Assembly (NCBI GenBank): GCA_030374765.1
Contig: JARGXX010000117.1
Location: forward strand, 806,001-870,000
From: Agarophyton chilense
Taxonomy: Eukaryota > Rhodophyta > Florideophyceae > Gracilariales > Gracilariaceae
Length of the DNA: 64,000 nt
Reading direction: 5' to 3'
In this document: one piece after another, positions 54,605-64,000 of the stretch
How the letters are laid out: every line of letters begins with the position of its first letter
Position numbering within the stretch: position 1 is the stretch's first letter
Position numbers and translations under genes: made by a program
Notes under the pieces: generated by a model
What the model saw: the letters and a program-made list of their open reading frames with translations, nothing else
Databases searched by the model: none
Told to the model about the DNA's origin: nothing

Positions 54605-57600
54605 TCAAGGCACAGTTCTGATAGGCGCAAATAACGCAACAGGACCGAGAGGACCCAATGTTGGGCTAAGTTCACGAGGAGAACTAGTACGTTGAGTCTT
54701 GACCAGTATTCTTGGATCCTGGTCAAAACCGTGAGAGAGCCACAACTGTTCCAAAGCAGAATATCTGTCTGAGTTCAGTAAAAGAGGGATTCCTCGGCGA
54801 AGCGATGCATCTTCCTCTCCATAAGCGTCGAGATACGGCGATCCCCATTCAACACTTCGATCCCCTCTCAAAATATAAACCTTTGTCTCCTTTAACAACA
54901 AAAAGACTCCAATACCAGCTCCACATACATCAGCATGCATTGCTATTTCCATCACATCGCCCTCAGAAGGGCCGCAAAGAACTTTCCCACAAACAAGACA
55001 AAGAGCAGCATTCTTCGCGACGTGCGAACATTTGCTGCAGAAAGAACCGTGTAGTCTTTCGAGCAATGTCTGAAAAAGCGGGGGTAGTATCTTCAGTCTT
55101 GCAGGCTTTGGCGCACAATGTTTTGATAAAAACTCCTCTTCAGCTGGTGACGACGTGCTCCTAACATAAACTTCCTTCCAGAGAGTTGGGATGTTGGACA
55201 ACTCCAAGTACTGAGCTATATCCGCAACTTCTTGATCAGTGCTTTCCAAAGAAGACGCTCTTTGGTCGTACTGTGATATTGGAAGCTTTGTCCACGGCGT
55301 AACGCACCAGCGCAGAATTGAGACTCTCCGCAGAAATACTAAAAAATTACTTGTGAGCAATGAGCGCGGACTGGTAGCGACAGAACCTTGTCGAACGAGA
55401 CAATCAAAAGCCAAGCGGGTTAAAAACCTGATATCTTCCGTCTTCAGTGGAATTGGCCACATGAGAAACAAGTAGGAAAGTGCTACAAAGGGATCTGCAA
55501 CTACGTTCATTTCGCTTACAATAAGATTCCAAAGCCCCTGAAGAGCCTTGCGACATTCTTCACCCTGACGTTTGGGGCTCATATAGAATTGCGCCCTTGC
55601 GCAAGCAAAAAGTTTTGGAAGAGTCCTCCGCGTAGTTTGCAAAGGTGAGCTATCCCACTCATAAGACCTTACCAATATCTCAGCAGATGCAATGGTCGAT
55701 ATTATCGCCACCGGAAGTCCATAACTAGATGTCCATATGCGGCATTTTTGTCCGTGGGCGTCAGTAATAAACGAATCATAAGTTTCAATTGAAACCTGGA
55801 ATCTTTGCAACATGCGCAATATTAAACCCGCCGAGTGAGGGTCTGTGGCTTCGGTTGCCCTGGTCCTCAAAGGAAAGGATGCCTGAGATACGCCTAGATG
55901 AAAATCCCATTCCAGTTTTCCCATAGATCCAAATAGATGAACTTGGTACATACTTTCTTTGTTCTCGAAGATACGGAGCTTCGAATTTTCAACCCATTTG
56001 AAGAATTTGTCGTTTCCCGCTTTGGAAGTATGGATTGAATTTCTCAGTGCTGTTTCATTGGATGCCCTCCCGTCTTGTGGAAAACGAACACAGGGTAAAA
56101 CCAAATTAGCAAGTCTCCTACAAACGGGACACAGAAACTCCACCCTTTGCAGGTTAACTACATTAAATCCTTCGAATAGTATACGCCTCGAATTACTATG
56201 CAACAAGCTAGAGAAGTACCTCTCGAAACACTCCATGTGAATCACGTGGCTGCATAACGATATATGAAGACATTTTGATAGCTCGGTTCCTTCTCTCAAC
56301 AAATTCAGATGTATGAGCTTTTGATTCATACTTACAAAATCCGTGGTAGATTCAACATCGATGTTTGTTTCCACTTCCATCTCGAGGGCACAGTCTCCAG
56401 AGCTGTTCTGAACTGAAGTGTTTCTCGAATGTTCAGGTCGGGAATCAAACTTGCTTTGGTCCTTGGAGATAAATGGCAGCTTTGTGTTCTGGCGAAATCC
56501 TATATAGCCTAAGGGGCCACTTTCATCAGAAACGCCTGCCTCGTGGCACAAAGCACATTTGTGGATAGCCATAGCACCAGGCGTATCCGCTTCACAAACG
56601 GTTGTGTGGCCAGTGGACATTCCTCTTGAAAAATTCCCGGCAATCACTCCCCCGTCTTGTGTCATATCCTTATCAACTTCTGGCTTCACTACTGCTGAGG
56701 GCTGTGATTCATCAGTTTCTGATATGAGTTTCGCAAAAGTTTCCTGTGCTGCTCGCATTCGTCTCATAGCAGCTGCTTGACACTCCTTCTTTTTCGCTAT
56801 CAATTTTTGCCGGCGTTCCTCATTTGAGTTTAGTTTTTCTTTCTCGCTCGGCGATCTTGCATTCTCGCTGTACAGAAAGCGTAATGATTCCGGTAATTGT
56901 GAATTTAGGAAAACTCGATCATGAGAAAAAGTTATTTCGTACGTCGCACGTATAATGCGAGAGAAGACTGGCATAAAATCCAAGTAATGCGAAGACTGAG
57001 ATTCAGTGGAGAGATGGGCAAGATTGAAAAGAATTCCTAAAGGTGACTCTTGAAAGGTCTCTGGCTGACAGCACCTTGATAGCCATGCCTCTACCTTGCT
57101 TATGGGATGAGTGGATCTTGCAGCCTCGATATTAGCACAAAGCAATTGAAGCGCCGCCGAGCACGTTACAGTTTGCATCCTTTGTCGCTGACGATGGCGA
57201 AGAGCTTCCCGTAATATCACCGTTCCCAGGCTGAGCTTGTGCTGTTCATATAGCGATAGTGATAAGATTTTTAAGCTTTCAAATTGCTTCCATAGAGGGC
57301 GATCAGCGATAACTTCATCCGCTATTATCATCATCTGAGTTTTTCCTCGCTTCATAGCAGCAGCATGGCGAACTTCAGCTGCATTCCTCTCTCGAACAGC
57401 GTACTGAGGGAAAAAAGGATCGAACTCTTTCCAAGAAGTATCTTTCAATCTGTACCTACCCTGCTCCATTTTCTTTGGTTCAACATAATTAGCGATGGTG
57501 GATATTACATTATCAATTAGGCGTTGTGAGGTTCGGCTGGAATCTTCATTGTGACTGAATCGGAAAGAGCATGCACGGCACAGTTGGGAATGGGTCTTAT

Positions 57601-60574
57601 CTTGAGAACATAGTAAGTGCAAAAGCTTTCGTCTCAAATTCTGCCCTTCTGATAGCCCACATAGAGACCTTTCCGATGTGATGTGCACAAAAAATGTCAT
57701 GAGACCTTCTAATAGTATAGGAGCAAAATTGGCCATGTCCTCCTTAGGATCGCTTGGAGCGCGTACGTACACACCCCCGTTCGGTGTTTTCTCTATGAAC
57801 GTTATCGGTACGAGCGGCAGAATTCCAGTATCAACTACTGCTGCTTTCTTGTCTTGTTTTTCCAAGGAACCATCTACGAAATCAGTTTCCCCAGTATCCA
57901 CGCCATCGCGATCAGAGTTGCCTTGAGATGCCTGGTTATTTCGTTCAAGTGGCGATATGAAGTTCATAAGGTTAGGTATGTCCTTGATTCGAAACGTCTT
58001 CATTGCGAACGAGATGAACTCATCAGTATTCATTTGAACAGCACAGCATTGTTGCAGGAAGATGTCTAAATCCGCATACCAGTCTGAATAGGCGGGATAC
58101 CTGTAGTACGCAGACATAAAACTTGCAATCCTTCCATTCCTTCTCCACATTTTAGCCCGTTCTTGAGCAAGGAAGGATTGTATGCGGAGAGGGTGAACCA
58201 GGAGTCTTGCTACTTTTCCGCATTTACCAACATCCACGTCGCCAGAGAGCGCCGTTGACAAGTCTAATTCATCTATTCGCATGGCATGGTGCACGAAGAG
58301 AGCGAATATTCGATGCAATGGCAAATGAACAGATATCGCGTGGGCAACAGTAAAATACTCCCCAGCGTATGTCGAAAGAGCTTCACGGTGTTCTTCTCTT
58401 TCAAGCCATTCATCCAGACACTTCCTAAGAACACCTATAGCCCGCAAACGAGACCACTTGAGATCGACAGAAACCTTTTCTTCGGGGCTTGCCTCTTTTT
58501 TTACATTGCTCCCGTTTCCACAGAACCCTCCCACCAAGAGCTCAGCCAAATGATACGTTTCCATCTCGATTCGAAAGCCTTCAAACCAAAGACTTGGCTC
58601 GGTTGGTATGTGATCTCCCATTCTTCTGGAAAGAGGGTGCATGCCTTGAAACAGTGAAAAGACTCGCACAAAGAGCCTTAACAAATCCACCCTTTCATGT
58701 ACAATGTAAAAAGCAACTTCTGGGTGCGAGAGGACGTAGTTGAGATCAGCCATTATTCTCGCCGCCACATCACTTACGGCCAAAGAGTTCTCCAAATGCC
58801 AGTCAAGTCGCATAGTATGCGCCAAAGGCACCTCACCACGAAGTGCTGCTTTTTCTTTGTTGCGCGCTCGCGTTATAGCTTCAATGAAGCCGATTGACAG
58901 CGAGCTTGGCTTATTTCCTGGTGGATTTGGCACAACACAGTGAATTGATGGGCAAAGAGTCCGTACTCCTGTCTCAAATGCCCCCATTTGATGCGAAGCA
59001 TGTGCAGCGTCATGTTCATAATCGGTCTCATCATATTCTGATGTGTCGCTAACACTTCTAGGAGCATGGGATTCTTCGCGAACCATAGGAGCAACTGTTT
59101 CTATATCGAACATTAGCCGCAATCTTTCTCTGGTTCTCTGATATAGAGATTGAATATCCGCTACCCTGCCTTCCGCGCCTTCGCTCTGATTTGGTAAAGA
59201 CATGTTAGCCTGACTTGCCGCAAGTGCTAACGGATCCAAGTAGGGTCTAGTTTCATTAATCCCCTCGACAGAAGCACATCTTCTGCTGTATGCGGTCAAC
59301 CCCTGCTGGATATAGTTCGTTTGATGAAATGGCACATCATCCCTGTACAGACCGATTGGTACCGATGTGGACTCAAACAAAATGCAGAGAAGTTTTAAGA
59401 GCATTTCCAAGAGCCCTTGTTCCTGAAGCATAACAGGAACCAGAGCGGGTACCGTAAACAACTGAACCGTAAAGCTCCCAACAATGTCGTTTTCATGGCC
59501 ACCGTACTCTGTGCCGTTCTGCCCCCTATCTTCTTCGTCTATGTATCTGCGCACAAGTTTGGCATGTATGAATCTTGGATAATTTCTCGCAAACCTCTCA
59601 AGAAAGATTCGTCTAAAGACGACATCCGTGATAAGTTTAAAGTATAAAGAGTGAAGAACTGACATGATTTCATCCGGCAGCATGCCCGTGCCATCCATAG
59701 CGAGCATAAGGTCAAGCCATGAAACAAAATTACACTGATCCTGCTCGGCAGCGCATACGGCTTCAGTTGTAGACCATTGCAGCTGCGTTGAGGTCAATAG
59801 CAGCCCAACGGCGCGACGAAAACCATCGCCACAGCTGACAAGCTCGTTTAACCACTTCAGAACCGATTTCGTGAGGGACAGGGATTCTTCATGTACACTT
59901 TCGAGCAGCATATTTAAGGTGGGTCTCGCTTGGCTTCTTGTTCGACATATGTCGTGGAGAAGAGCGCACGACTTGTAAACTGAGCCTGCAACGATCGTTA
60001 CGGCTTCAAAGAGAGCGCGTTTCAAATCCATTGGCATGGAAGCGCTGAGGTCTTCATTCTCCGAGCCAGCACCCTTGTGATTGCAACAGAAACCGTTTGG
60101 TTGCCATGCTTGATCATCACCACAGTCACAACAGCCTCCGTTAATTCGCAGCATCGCATAGTCGTGACCATTATGATTTCCGTTTCGAAAACATGGAACA
60201 CAGATTACGCATGACGGATCTCTTTCACAAGTCTTGCACTTGTAGGCAAGCTCCTCTTCCCTCCATACTCTTCCGCAAACCCCATTTTTGGAAGCTTCTG
60301 TTGCAACTGCTTTCAAAGCTGGTAGACCGGGTGAAGGCCATACAGAAGGAACCAGCGCAGTGGAAATTGCGTCGTTAAGAGCGCTTAGATCCGTATGAAA
60401 GTGAGAGTTTTCTAGCAGATATGAAACGTAAATCGACACCTCGCCTTCTCCGAACTGGAAAGGGGGTGGTTCCCTCGGACGGGTTGGGCTTCTGAGAAGC
60501 GCATACACCTCCTGGGCACGACGAACGATTCTGTCTTTTTTGGGGCTGTTGCGGAGGCTGGCACTTTGATTCAT
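54605..60574 (-). CDS. UBR1-like: UBR1/PRT6-type N-recognin, RING E3 ubiquitin ligase
   Basis: A single uninterrupted frame of 1,989 residues from ATG at 60,574, close to the usual 1,750-2,000 residues of UBR1/UBR2/PRT6. Domains: the UBR box at residues about 98-168 (YKCKTCERDPSCVICVPCFR, NGNHNGHDYAML and GGCCDCGDDQAWQP), which binds N-terminal Arg/Lys/His of degradation substrates through zinc-stabilised acidic pockets; a long helical middle; a RING-H2 at about 1,336-1,495 beginning HKCALCHEAG, interrupted by about 90 residues, and ending SLCSHVIHMECFERY and FLCPVCRRLANLVLPC; and a C-terminal UBR-type zinc domain at about 1,840-1,960 (CSKCSHVAKNAALCLVCGKV, RRGIPLLLNSDRYSALEQLW). It should transfer ubiquitin to N-degron proteins with a RAD6-type E2 in cytosol or nucleus. 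I did not see a clear ClpS-like type-2 pocket. The gene is divergent from the secreted-protein gene at 61,669. Confidence 0.93.
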   Translation of the reverse strand: MNQSASLRNSPKKDRIVRRAQEVYALLRSPTRPREPPPFQFGEGEVSIYVSYLLENSHFHTDLSALNDAISTALVPSVWPSPGLPALKAVATEASKNGVCGRVWREEELAYKCKTCERDPSCVICVPCFRNGNHNGHDYAMLRINGGCCDCGDDQAWQPNGFCCNHKGAGSENEDLSASMPMDLKRALFEAVTIVAGSVYKSCALLHDICRTRSQARPTLNMLLESVHEESLSLTKSVLKWLNELVSCGDGFRRAVGLLLTSTQLQWSTTEAVCAAEQDQCNFVSWLDLMLAMDGTGMLPDEIMSVLHSLYFKLITDVVFRRIFLERFARNYPRFIHAKLVRRYIDEEDRGQNGTEYGGHENDIVGSFTVQLFTVPALVPVMLQEQGLLEMLLKLLCILFESTSVPIGLYRDDVPFHQTNYIQQGLTAYSRRCASVEGINETRPYLDPLALAASQANMSLPNQSEGAEGRVADIQSLYQRTRERLRLMFDIETVAPMVREESHAPRSVSDTSEYDETDYEHDAAHASHQMGAFETGVRTLCPSIHCVVPNPPGNKPSSLSIGFIEAITRARNKEKAALRGEVPLAHTMRLDWHLENSLAVSDVAARIMADLNYVLSHPEVAFYIVHERVDLLRLFVRVFSLFQGMHPLSRRMGDHIPTEPSLWFEGFRIEMETYHLAELLVGGFCGNGSNVKKEASPEEKVSVDLKWSRLRAIGVLRKCLDEWLEREEHREALSTYAGEYFTVAHAISVHLPLHRIFALFVHHAMRIDELDLSTALSGDVDVGKCGKVARLLVHPLRIQSFLAQERAKMWRRNGRIASFMSAYYRYPAYSDWYADLDIFLQQCCAVQMNTDEFISFAMKTFRIKDIPNLMNFISPLERNNQASQGNSDRDGVDTGETDFVDGSLEKQDKKAAVVDTGILPLVPITFIEKTPNGGVYVRAPSDPKEDMANFAPILLEGLMTFFVHITSERSLCGLSEGQNLRRKLLHLLCSQDKTHSQLCRACSFRFSHNEDSSRTSQRLIDNVISTIANYVEPKKMEQGRYRLKDTSWKEFDPFFPQYAVRERNAAEVRHAAAMKRGKTQMMIIADEVIADRPLWKQFESLKILSLSLYEQHKLSLGTVILREALRHRQRQRMQTVTCSAALQLLCANIEAARSTHPISKVEAWLSRCCQPETFQESPLGILFNLAHLSTESQSSHYLDFMPVFSRIIRATYEITFSHDRVFLNSQLPESLRFLYSENARSPSEKEKLNSNEERRQKLIAKKKECQAAAMRRMRAAQETFAKLISETDESQPSAVVKPEVDKDMTQDGGVIAGNFSRGMSTGHTTVCEADTPGAMAIHKCALCHEAGVSDESGPLGYIGFRQNTKLPFISKDQSKFDSRPEHSRNTSVQNSSGDCALEMEVETNIDVESTTDFVSMNQKLIHLNLLREGTELSKCLHISLCSHVIHMECFERYFSSLLHSNSRRILFEGFNVVNLQRVEFLCPVCRRLANLVLPCVRFPQDGRASNETALRNSIHTSKAGNDKFFKWVENSKLRIFENKESMYQVHLFGSMGKLEWDFHLGVSQASFPLRTRATEATDPHSAGLILRMLQRFQVSIETYDSFITDAHGQKCRIWTSSYGLPVAIISTIASAEILVRSYEWDSSPLQTTRRTLPKLFACARAQFYMSPKRQGEECRKALQGLWNLIVSEMNVVADPFVALSYLFLMWPIPLKTEDIRFLTRLAFDCLVRQGSVATSPRSLLTSNFLVFLRRVSILRWCVTPWTKLPISQYDQRASSLESTDQEVADIAQYLELSNIPTLWKEVYVRSTSSPAEEEFLSKHCAPKPARLKILPPLFQTLLERLHGSFCSKCSHVAKNAALCLVCGKVLCGPSEGDVMEIAMHADVCGAGIGVFLLLKETKVYILRGDRSVEWGSPYLDAYGEEDASLRRGIPLLLNSDRYSALEQLWLSHGFDQDPRILVKTQRTSSPRELSPTLGPLGPVALFAPIRTVP

Positions 60575-61668
60575 AACGAATGTAGAGGAAAGGAACTCGT
60601 TTCAGTTTCAGAAAAGGCGCTTGTAGGACTTGCTAGTCAATAGGGGTTGAGCTCCGGTGAGGCTAGGGCTCAGAAGAAGGACGAATGTATACCATGAACG
60701 GACGGCGTTGAAGGTTGCTCAGCTGCCAGTTAGCCTGTTTCTTTTCTAGCAAAGCAGTGCGTGCTGAAATAAGATTTTGAGTGATGCAGGGCCACATTTT
60801 GATCGGTGGAGTTTGCTCTTTGTGCCTTTGAGATTTTCACAAATCGCTTCGAGAAACCAGTAAGATACAGTACAAGATCGACCAATCGGCGTCGTGTGTA
60901 AGGCACAAAAGCAGACTGCTCCCGGCTGCCAAAAAACTGGAACCTCGACTCCCTGTAGCTGGTAGAGATACACCACGACAACGGTCTCCCAGCGCAGCCG
61001 GCAACCCTATAGCACATGCCTCTCGTCCATCATCAACTTCTGGACCAGATGTATCACCACGATGCGCGATGGCCGATTTAGGGTGCAAGAAGCAGACAAA
61101 AGTCTTATCGACCTGAACAGCGACAACCAGAACTCAGTATTCAACATGTCTCATAAGCGCAGCTATTAATCGTCATAGTCTTCTTCGCTTAAAGGAACAA
61201 TTCGATCATGTAGCGACTGTTATTCACCACGGCCAGCAGTTGTCGCCATTAGAGAAAAGGAATCAATTGCAACCCGTTTCTGTCCTTTGCTGCCTCAGGC
61301 AGCTTGAGACGCTGCATCAGCAATCCTTTCATTCTCAAAGCGGGCCACGTGCCTATTTCAAACCGAGGGTTCGAAAGACTCAATCATCCTCGGTTATTTT
61401 ACCACGTTCCGTTCCAAACTGAAAGCTTGCCCCGTGCAGCATCCTGTCCATTCAGATTCTTCATCCAAAATGCAGGACTTCTCACGCCTACTACTCCCCC
61501 TCATATTCTTTGTCCAGCAATAGCCTTGTTTTATTTCCAATCTTTGACCGTCATTTGGCCCTCATACAGGCGAAATTCTATTGTTGCTATCAATGGCTTT
61601 GCACAGGCTTCAGTTCATTTCTCGCTGTCGTCAATCCTAGTCGTGCCTTCAGTTTCCTCTAACAAACT
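60575..61668. other. Shared upstream region of two divergent genes
   Basis: Separates the UBR1-like start (60,574, minus) from the secreted-protein start (61,669, plus), so it should hold both promoters. Open frames here (60,730-61,017 and 60,837-61,088 minus; 61,304-61,693 plus) overlap each other and lack any recognisable domain. I saw no clear TATA box. Confidence 0.5.
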
Positions 61669-62916
61669 ATGGTCTTCACCTCCATCGTACTAGTATTCGC
61701 GACGTATCTTACGCTTCTCTTTGGTTATGGAGTAGCCACCTCGTCACAGTTGAATTCCGATGTGACTCTAATGCCGGTCTCCAGAGGATATAGAATACCT
61801 TTCAGCAAAATTTCTATTCTTCTTTCTCCCCCAGCTGCAAGAGAAGATGCACGAGGACTGACTGGAGACCCTTGCTTTGCATCTCTCAATTGTACAGGCG
61901 GGAGACTGTGTCGCGGCATAACGGGAGCTGAATGCAGCGTTCAGAGCGACGTTCCATGCGGTTTATGCCTTCCTCTCATATTCAAGTTCTGTTCAAAACA
62001 CAGCCAGTGTGACCCCGGAGAAGTATGCGCTCGAACCGCTGTCGACCCATCTGCGTGTTTATCGTCATCAATTGTGTCCGAAGAGAACATAAAAATGGGC
62101 ACGCCTCTTTTCTTTTCTACTGAAGACGACGAAAAGCTGCTTCGTTGTCGGGCTTCTGATGAAAATCAAATCGATATTGACCCAAGGCCCAGCCCTGCTT
62201 CTGGTCATGAAGTTCGCCCATATCCATCTTATTCGCTATCTTTTGGTAACTGTTCTAGGTCATCAGATTGTCTCGCTGAAAGCGAATGTATTTATGGAAA
62301 GTTTGATTTTGAGACTGGATACGAATGCTGCGCTGGGAGAGATCGTTCAGAATGCTACTGTCTGCCAAGGAAGCCTGAGCCTTGCACGAATGATTTCGAT
62401 TGCAGTGAGATTGGTGAATTTTGCATGGAGGCTTTCGGAAAGCCGGCCAGATGCGTTTCGAGAGACAATTCGGCCATTCTTTCCGAAGAGTGGAATATGC
62501 ACGCCGTCGGAAAGAATGGGGAAGATACCAGAACAAAGACAGATGAAACAGGACAAAACTCCACCGTCTCGGAAAACTCTTGCATCGGTTTACATCATCT
62601 AAATGAAATGTCACCTGGAACACTACTGTACAAAACGCACAGGTTTGCCAGAGTCCTCTGCGATGAGCAGAACAGCTGCGCCACGCCAGGACATATCGTG
62701 AAATACAACAGAATCTCTATGATGATGTCGACGTACTGCGACATAGGTGAGGTTAACTGTTCTGCAAAAATAATGAAGGTGAACAGCCCTCGCTACTCCG
62801 TTGCACTTGAAGTGCTGACTCTCACCGAAGGCTTAGCTTTCACTGCTTTTTCCGCCCGGCACGGAACGCGGTATGAAGAGTTGGTTTTATCAGGCCTCAT
62901 TCGCATTGGACTTTAG
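61669..62916 (+). CDS. Secreted or surface Cys-rich protein, unknown function
   Basis: 415 residues from ATG at 61,669. The N-terminus MVFTSIVLVFATYLTLLFGY is a signal peptide with likely cleavage near GVATS. The next 230 residues have Cys-rich modules: DPCFASLNCTGGRLCRGITG, CGLCLPLIFKFCSKHSQCDP then GEVC, NCSRSSDCLAESECIYGKF, and PCTNDFDCSEIGEFCMEAFG. These C-x(5-6)-C-x(4-6)-C spacings recall extracellular disulfide-bonded repeats of the form SxDC..GEFC. The C-terminal part (ENSCIGLHHLNEMSPGTLLY, CATPGHIVKYNRISMMMSTY) is a separate module with four or five Cys and could be a Hint-like or unknown extracellular domain. There is no C-terminal membrane helix. Intronless. No enzyme motif is visible. 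Overlapping frames on both strands are shadows. Confidence 0.7.
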   Translation: MVFTSIVLVFATYLTLLFGYGVATSSQLNSDVTLMPVSRGYRIPFSKISILLSPPAAREDARGLTGDPCFASLNCTGGRLCRGITGAECSVQSDVPCGLCLPLIFKFCSKHSQCDPGEVCARTAVDPSACLSSSIVSEENIKMGTPLFFSTEDDEKLLRCRASDENQIDIDPRPSPASGHEVRPYPSYSLSFGNCSRSSDCLAESECIYGKFDFETGYECCAGRDRSECYCLPRKPEPCTNDFDCSEIGEFCMEAFGKPARCVSRDNSAILSEEWNMHAVGKNGEDTRTKTDETGQNSTVSENSCIGLHHLNEMSPGTLLYKTHRFARVLCDEQNSCATPGHIVKYNRISMMMSTYCDIGEVNCSAKIMKVNSPRYSVALEVLTLTEGLAFTAFSARHGTRYEELVLSGLIRIGL

Positions 62917-63825
62917 AGTGAACAATTTTACTAGGAACCGATCCTACTAATTCATTCTCTGTGTTATACCGTCTTGACCCCCTATAAGTAAGTGTTGCAT
63001 TTTGTATTTTAACGGATAATTCAGCTCTTTTCTTCTCACTTTAAAGAGAATTATAATCTTACGGCTTTTCTTTGATGTGTGAGACACGAAGGGTAGTGAT
63101 GTAGACCGCCAAAACCGGACTCACCCTAAGTTGTCTGGACTTCTGAATTCGCCTATTTGTTGGAGCAGGCAGAGAAGCTTACCAGGCCAAATATCTTTAG
63201 TTGACCTGAAAGTGGCAAGTTACACGTAGAGTTGATACCATCATGTCTCATAATCATTAGTTCTCTTGAATTCCACAATCTCAGAAATGCACATATTCGA
63301 GATGATCCGCAAAAGCCCTTGGCCTCCCCAAGAGAAAAAACGTTCTTTGCCTGTTTTACTTTTGTTTTGGTGCAGAAAGAAAAAATGTCCATATGGACAG
63401 GTGACAGTGAATGCCACTGAACTTGTGCTGGTATTTCAGATATATATATATTGGAACTTTAGCCTCACGGTTTATGCAACAAGTTGCGAAGAGAACTGTA
63501 GTACTCAGTGCAGAGCTTGGTGCTACCGCATAGGCTTTCAGTTTATTGATATCTGTATCCATCTGAGGCTCTGAAGCTGTTACGTGTCTTCAGACATCGA
63601 TATGTATCGACTGCATACGAAAGCGGCGAAAACAGTGGAGAACTCACTGAAAGTTATCTGAGTTTACGGAGTAGGATAAAAGCGCCGCTTTATGACTGCA
63701 AAGGACTCCAAAGTCTGGTCATCAAACGTTCAAAGGACAAGATCAGAAAAGTAAGTCCCAGTTTGTTAAACTTTAAACCATTCCCTTTTAATATGAGATA
63801 TGCACGAATTCTTTATGTAGATGAA
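62917..63825. other. No gene firmly recognised
   Basis: 3' flank of the secreted-protein gene, with an (AT)n run near 63,440-63,450. A plus-strand frame from about 63,556 (LTESYLSLRSRIKAPLYDCK, no ATG) is open through a GTAAGT donor-like site at about 63,750, which may be exon 3' sequence of a gene continuing to the right. Confidence 0.3.
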
Positions 63826-64000
63826 ACGGAACGTTTGAAACGAGCCTGGATCTTAGTAATATTACAGAGTTCTTCGGTCTCAACGTCACGCAAAATCTAA
63901 ATTTCCATTGTACGTCATGCTTAAAACAAAACAACATCGAAAACAAAGACATACGACGTTACAGGCATTGCACGGTCTATCAGATGCACAATGCCAAACG
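63826..64000 (+). CDS. Possible partial exon running off the right edge
   Basis: One frame is open from about 63,826 to the end of the window (NITEFFGLNVTQNLNFHCTS, CLKQNNIENKDIRRYRHCTV), about 58 codons with protein-like composition and a CxxC. Possible acceptors TTTATGTAG (63,820) and ATTACAG (63,868) precede it. There is no start codon and no recognised domain, so it is only a hint. Confidence 0.2.

Noticed and set aside
57678-58743. Plus-strand open frames within the UBR1-like gene
   Set aside because: Antisense shadows of a long conserved coding region.
61304-61693. 129-codon frame upstream of and overlapping the secreted-protein gene
   Set aside because: It overlaps the better-supported frame with signal peptide and shows no domain; treated as 5' UTR.

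Overview
This window is eukaryotic nuclear DNA. Real genes are intron-poor: a 1,989-codon ubiquitin ligase and a cystathionine beta-lyase are uninterrupted, and two small genes each carry one short intron (87 and 69 nt) with GTAAGT/GTATGT donors and CTAAC branch points. About three quarters of the window is decayed transposable-element DNA. Intron poverty, chromodomain Ty3/gypsy elements and mixed DNA transposons would fit a red alga or another intron-poor alga. That assignment is an inference, because no ribosomal or organellar marker is present.

Layout. (1) 1-1786 is the 5' LTR and gag of a minus-strand chromovirus (B2), inserted into the gag of a different gypsy element (A1). (2) A1 runs 1787 to about 4805, stops in RNase H, and family-A sequence resumes at about 18,755 with the end of RNase H and integrase. 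The roughly 14 kb between holds wreckage: a subtilisin-like pseudogene, a beta-galactosidase scrap, a fragment of the RNA polymerase II largest subunit (RPB1), and a convergent pair made of an unrecognised gene and a large transposase-like gene. (3) 20,978-31,103 is a near-complete chromovirus (B1) with two LTRs, primer-binding site, gag, protease, RT, RNase H, integrase, chromodomain, polypurine tract and an extra antisense reading frame between the chromodomain and the 3' LTR. (4) 31,104 to about 35,640 is a third element (C) that lost RT, RNase H and integrase but keeps gag, protease, chromodomain tail and an antisense frame in the same place. (5) About 35,640-40,800 is A2, an inverted copy of A1. 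(6) 42,110-43,420 is a pogo-like transposase pseudogene. (7) 43,808-49,713 is a 5.9 kb piggyBac-like transposon bounded by CCCTAATGCC inverted repeats and ATAT duplications. Its transposase remnant appears to contain a YqaJ-type nuclease domain.

From about 49,900 to the end the DNA is gene-bearing and undamaged: a cystathionine beta-lyase (methionine synthesis), two small coiled-coil or unknown proteins on the minus strand, a UBR1/PRT6-type N-degron ubiquitin ligase, and a secreted Cys-rich protein. The piggyBac right end lies about 214 bp upstream of the lyase start codon, so the repeat-to-gene boundary is sharp. The genes have no obvious shared pathway.

The most interesting signals are the antisense frame kept in two chromovirus families, tRNA-like A/B-box sequence on the antisense strand of the B LTRs, the transposase-plus-YqaJ piggyBac element, and the 14 kb block that collects host-gene fragments beside a transposase.
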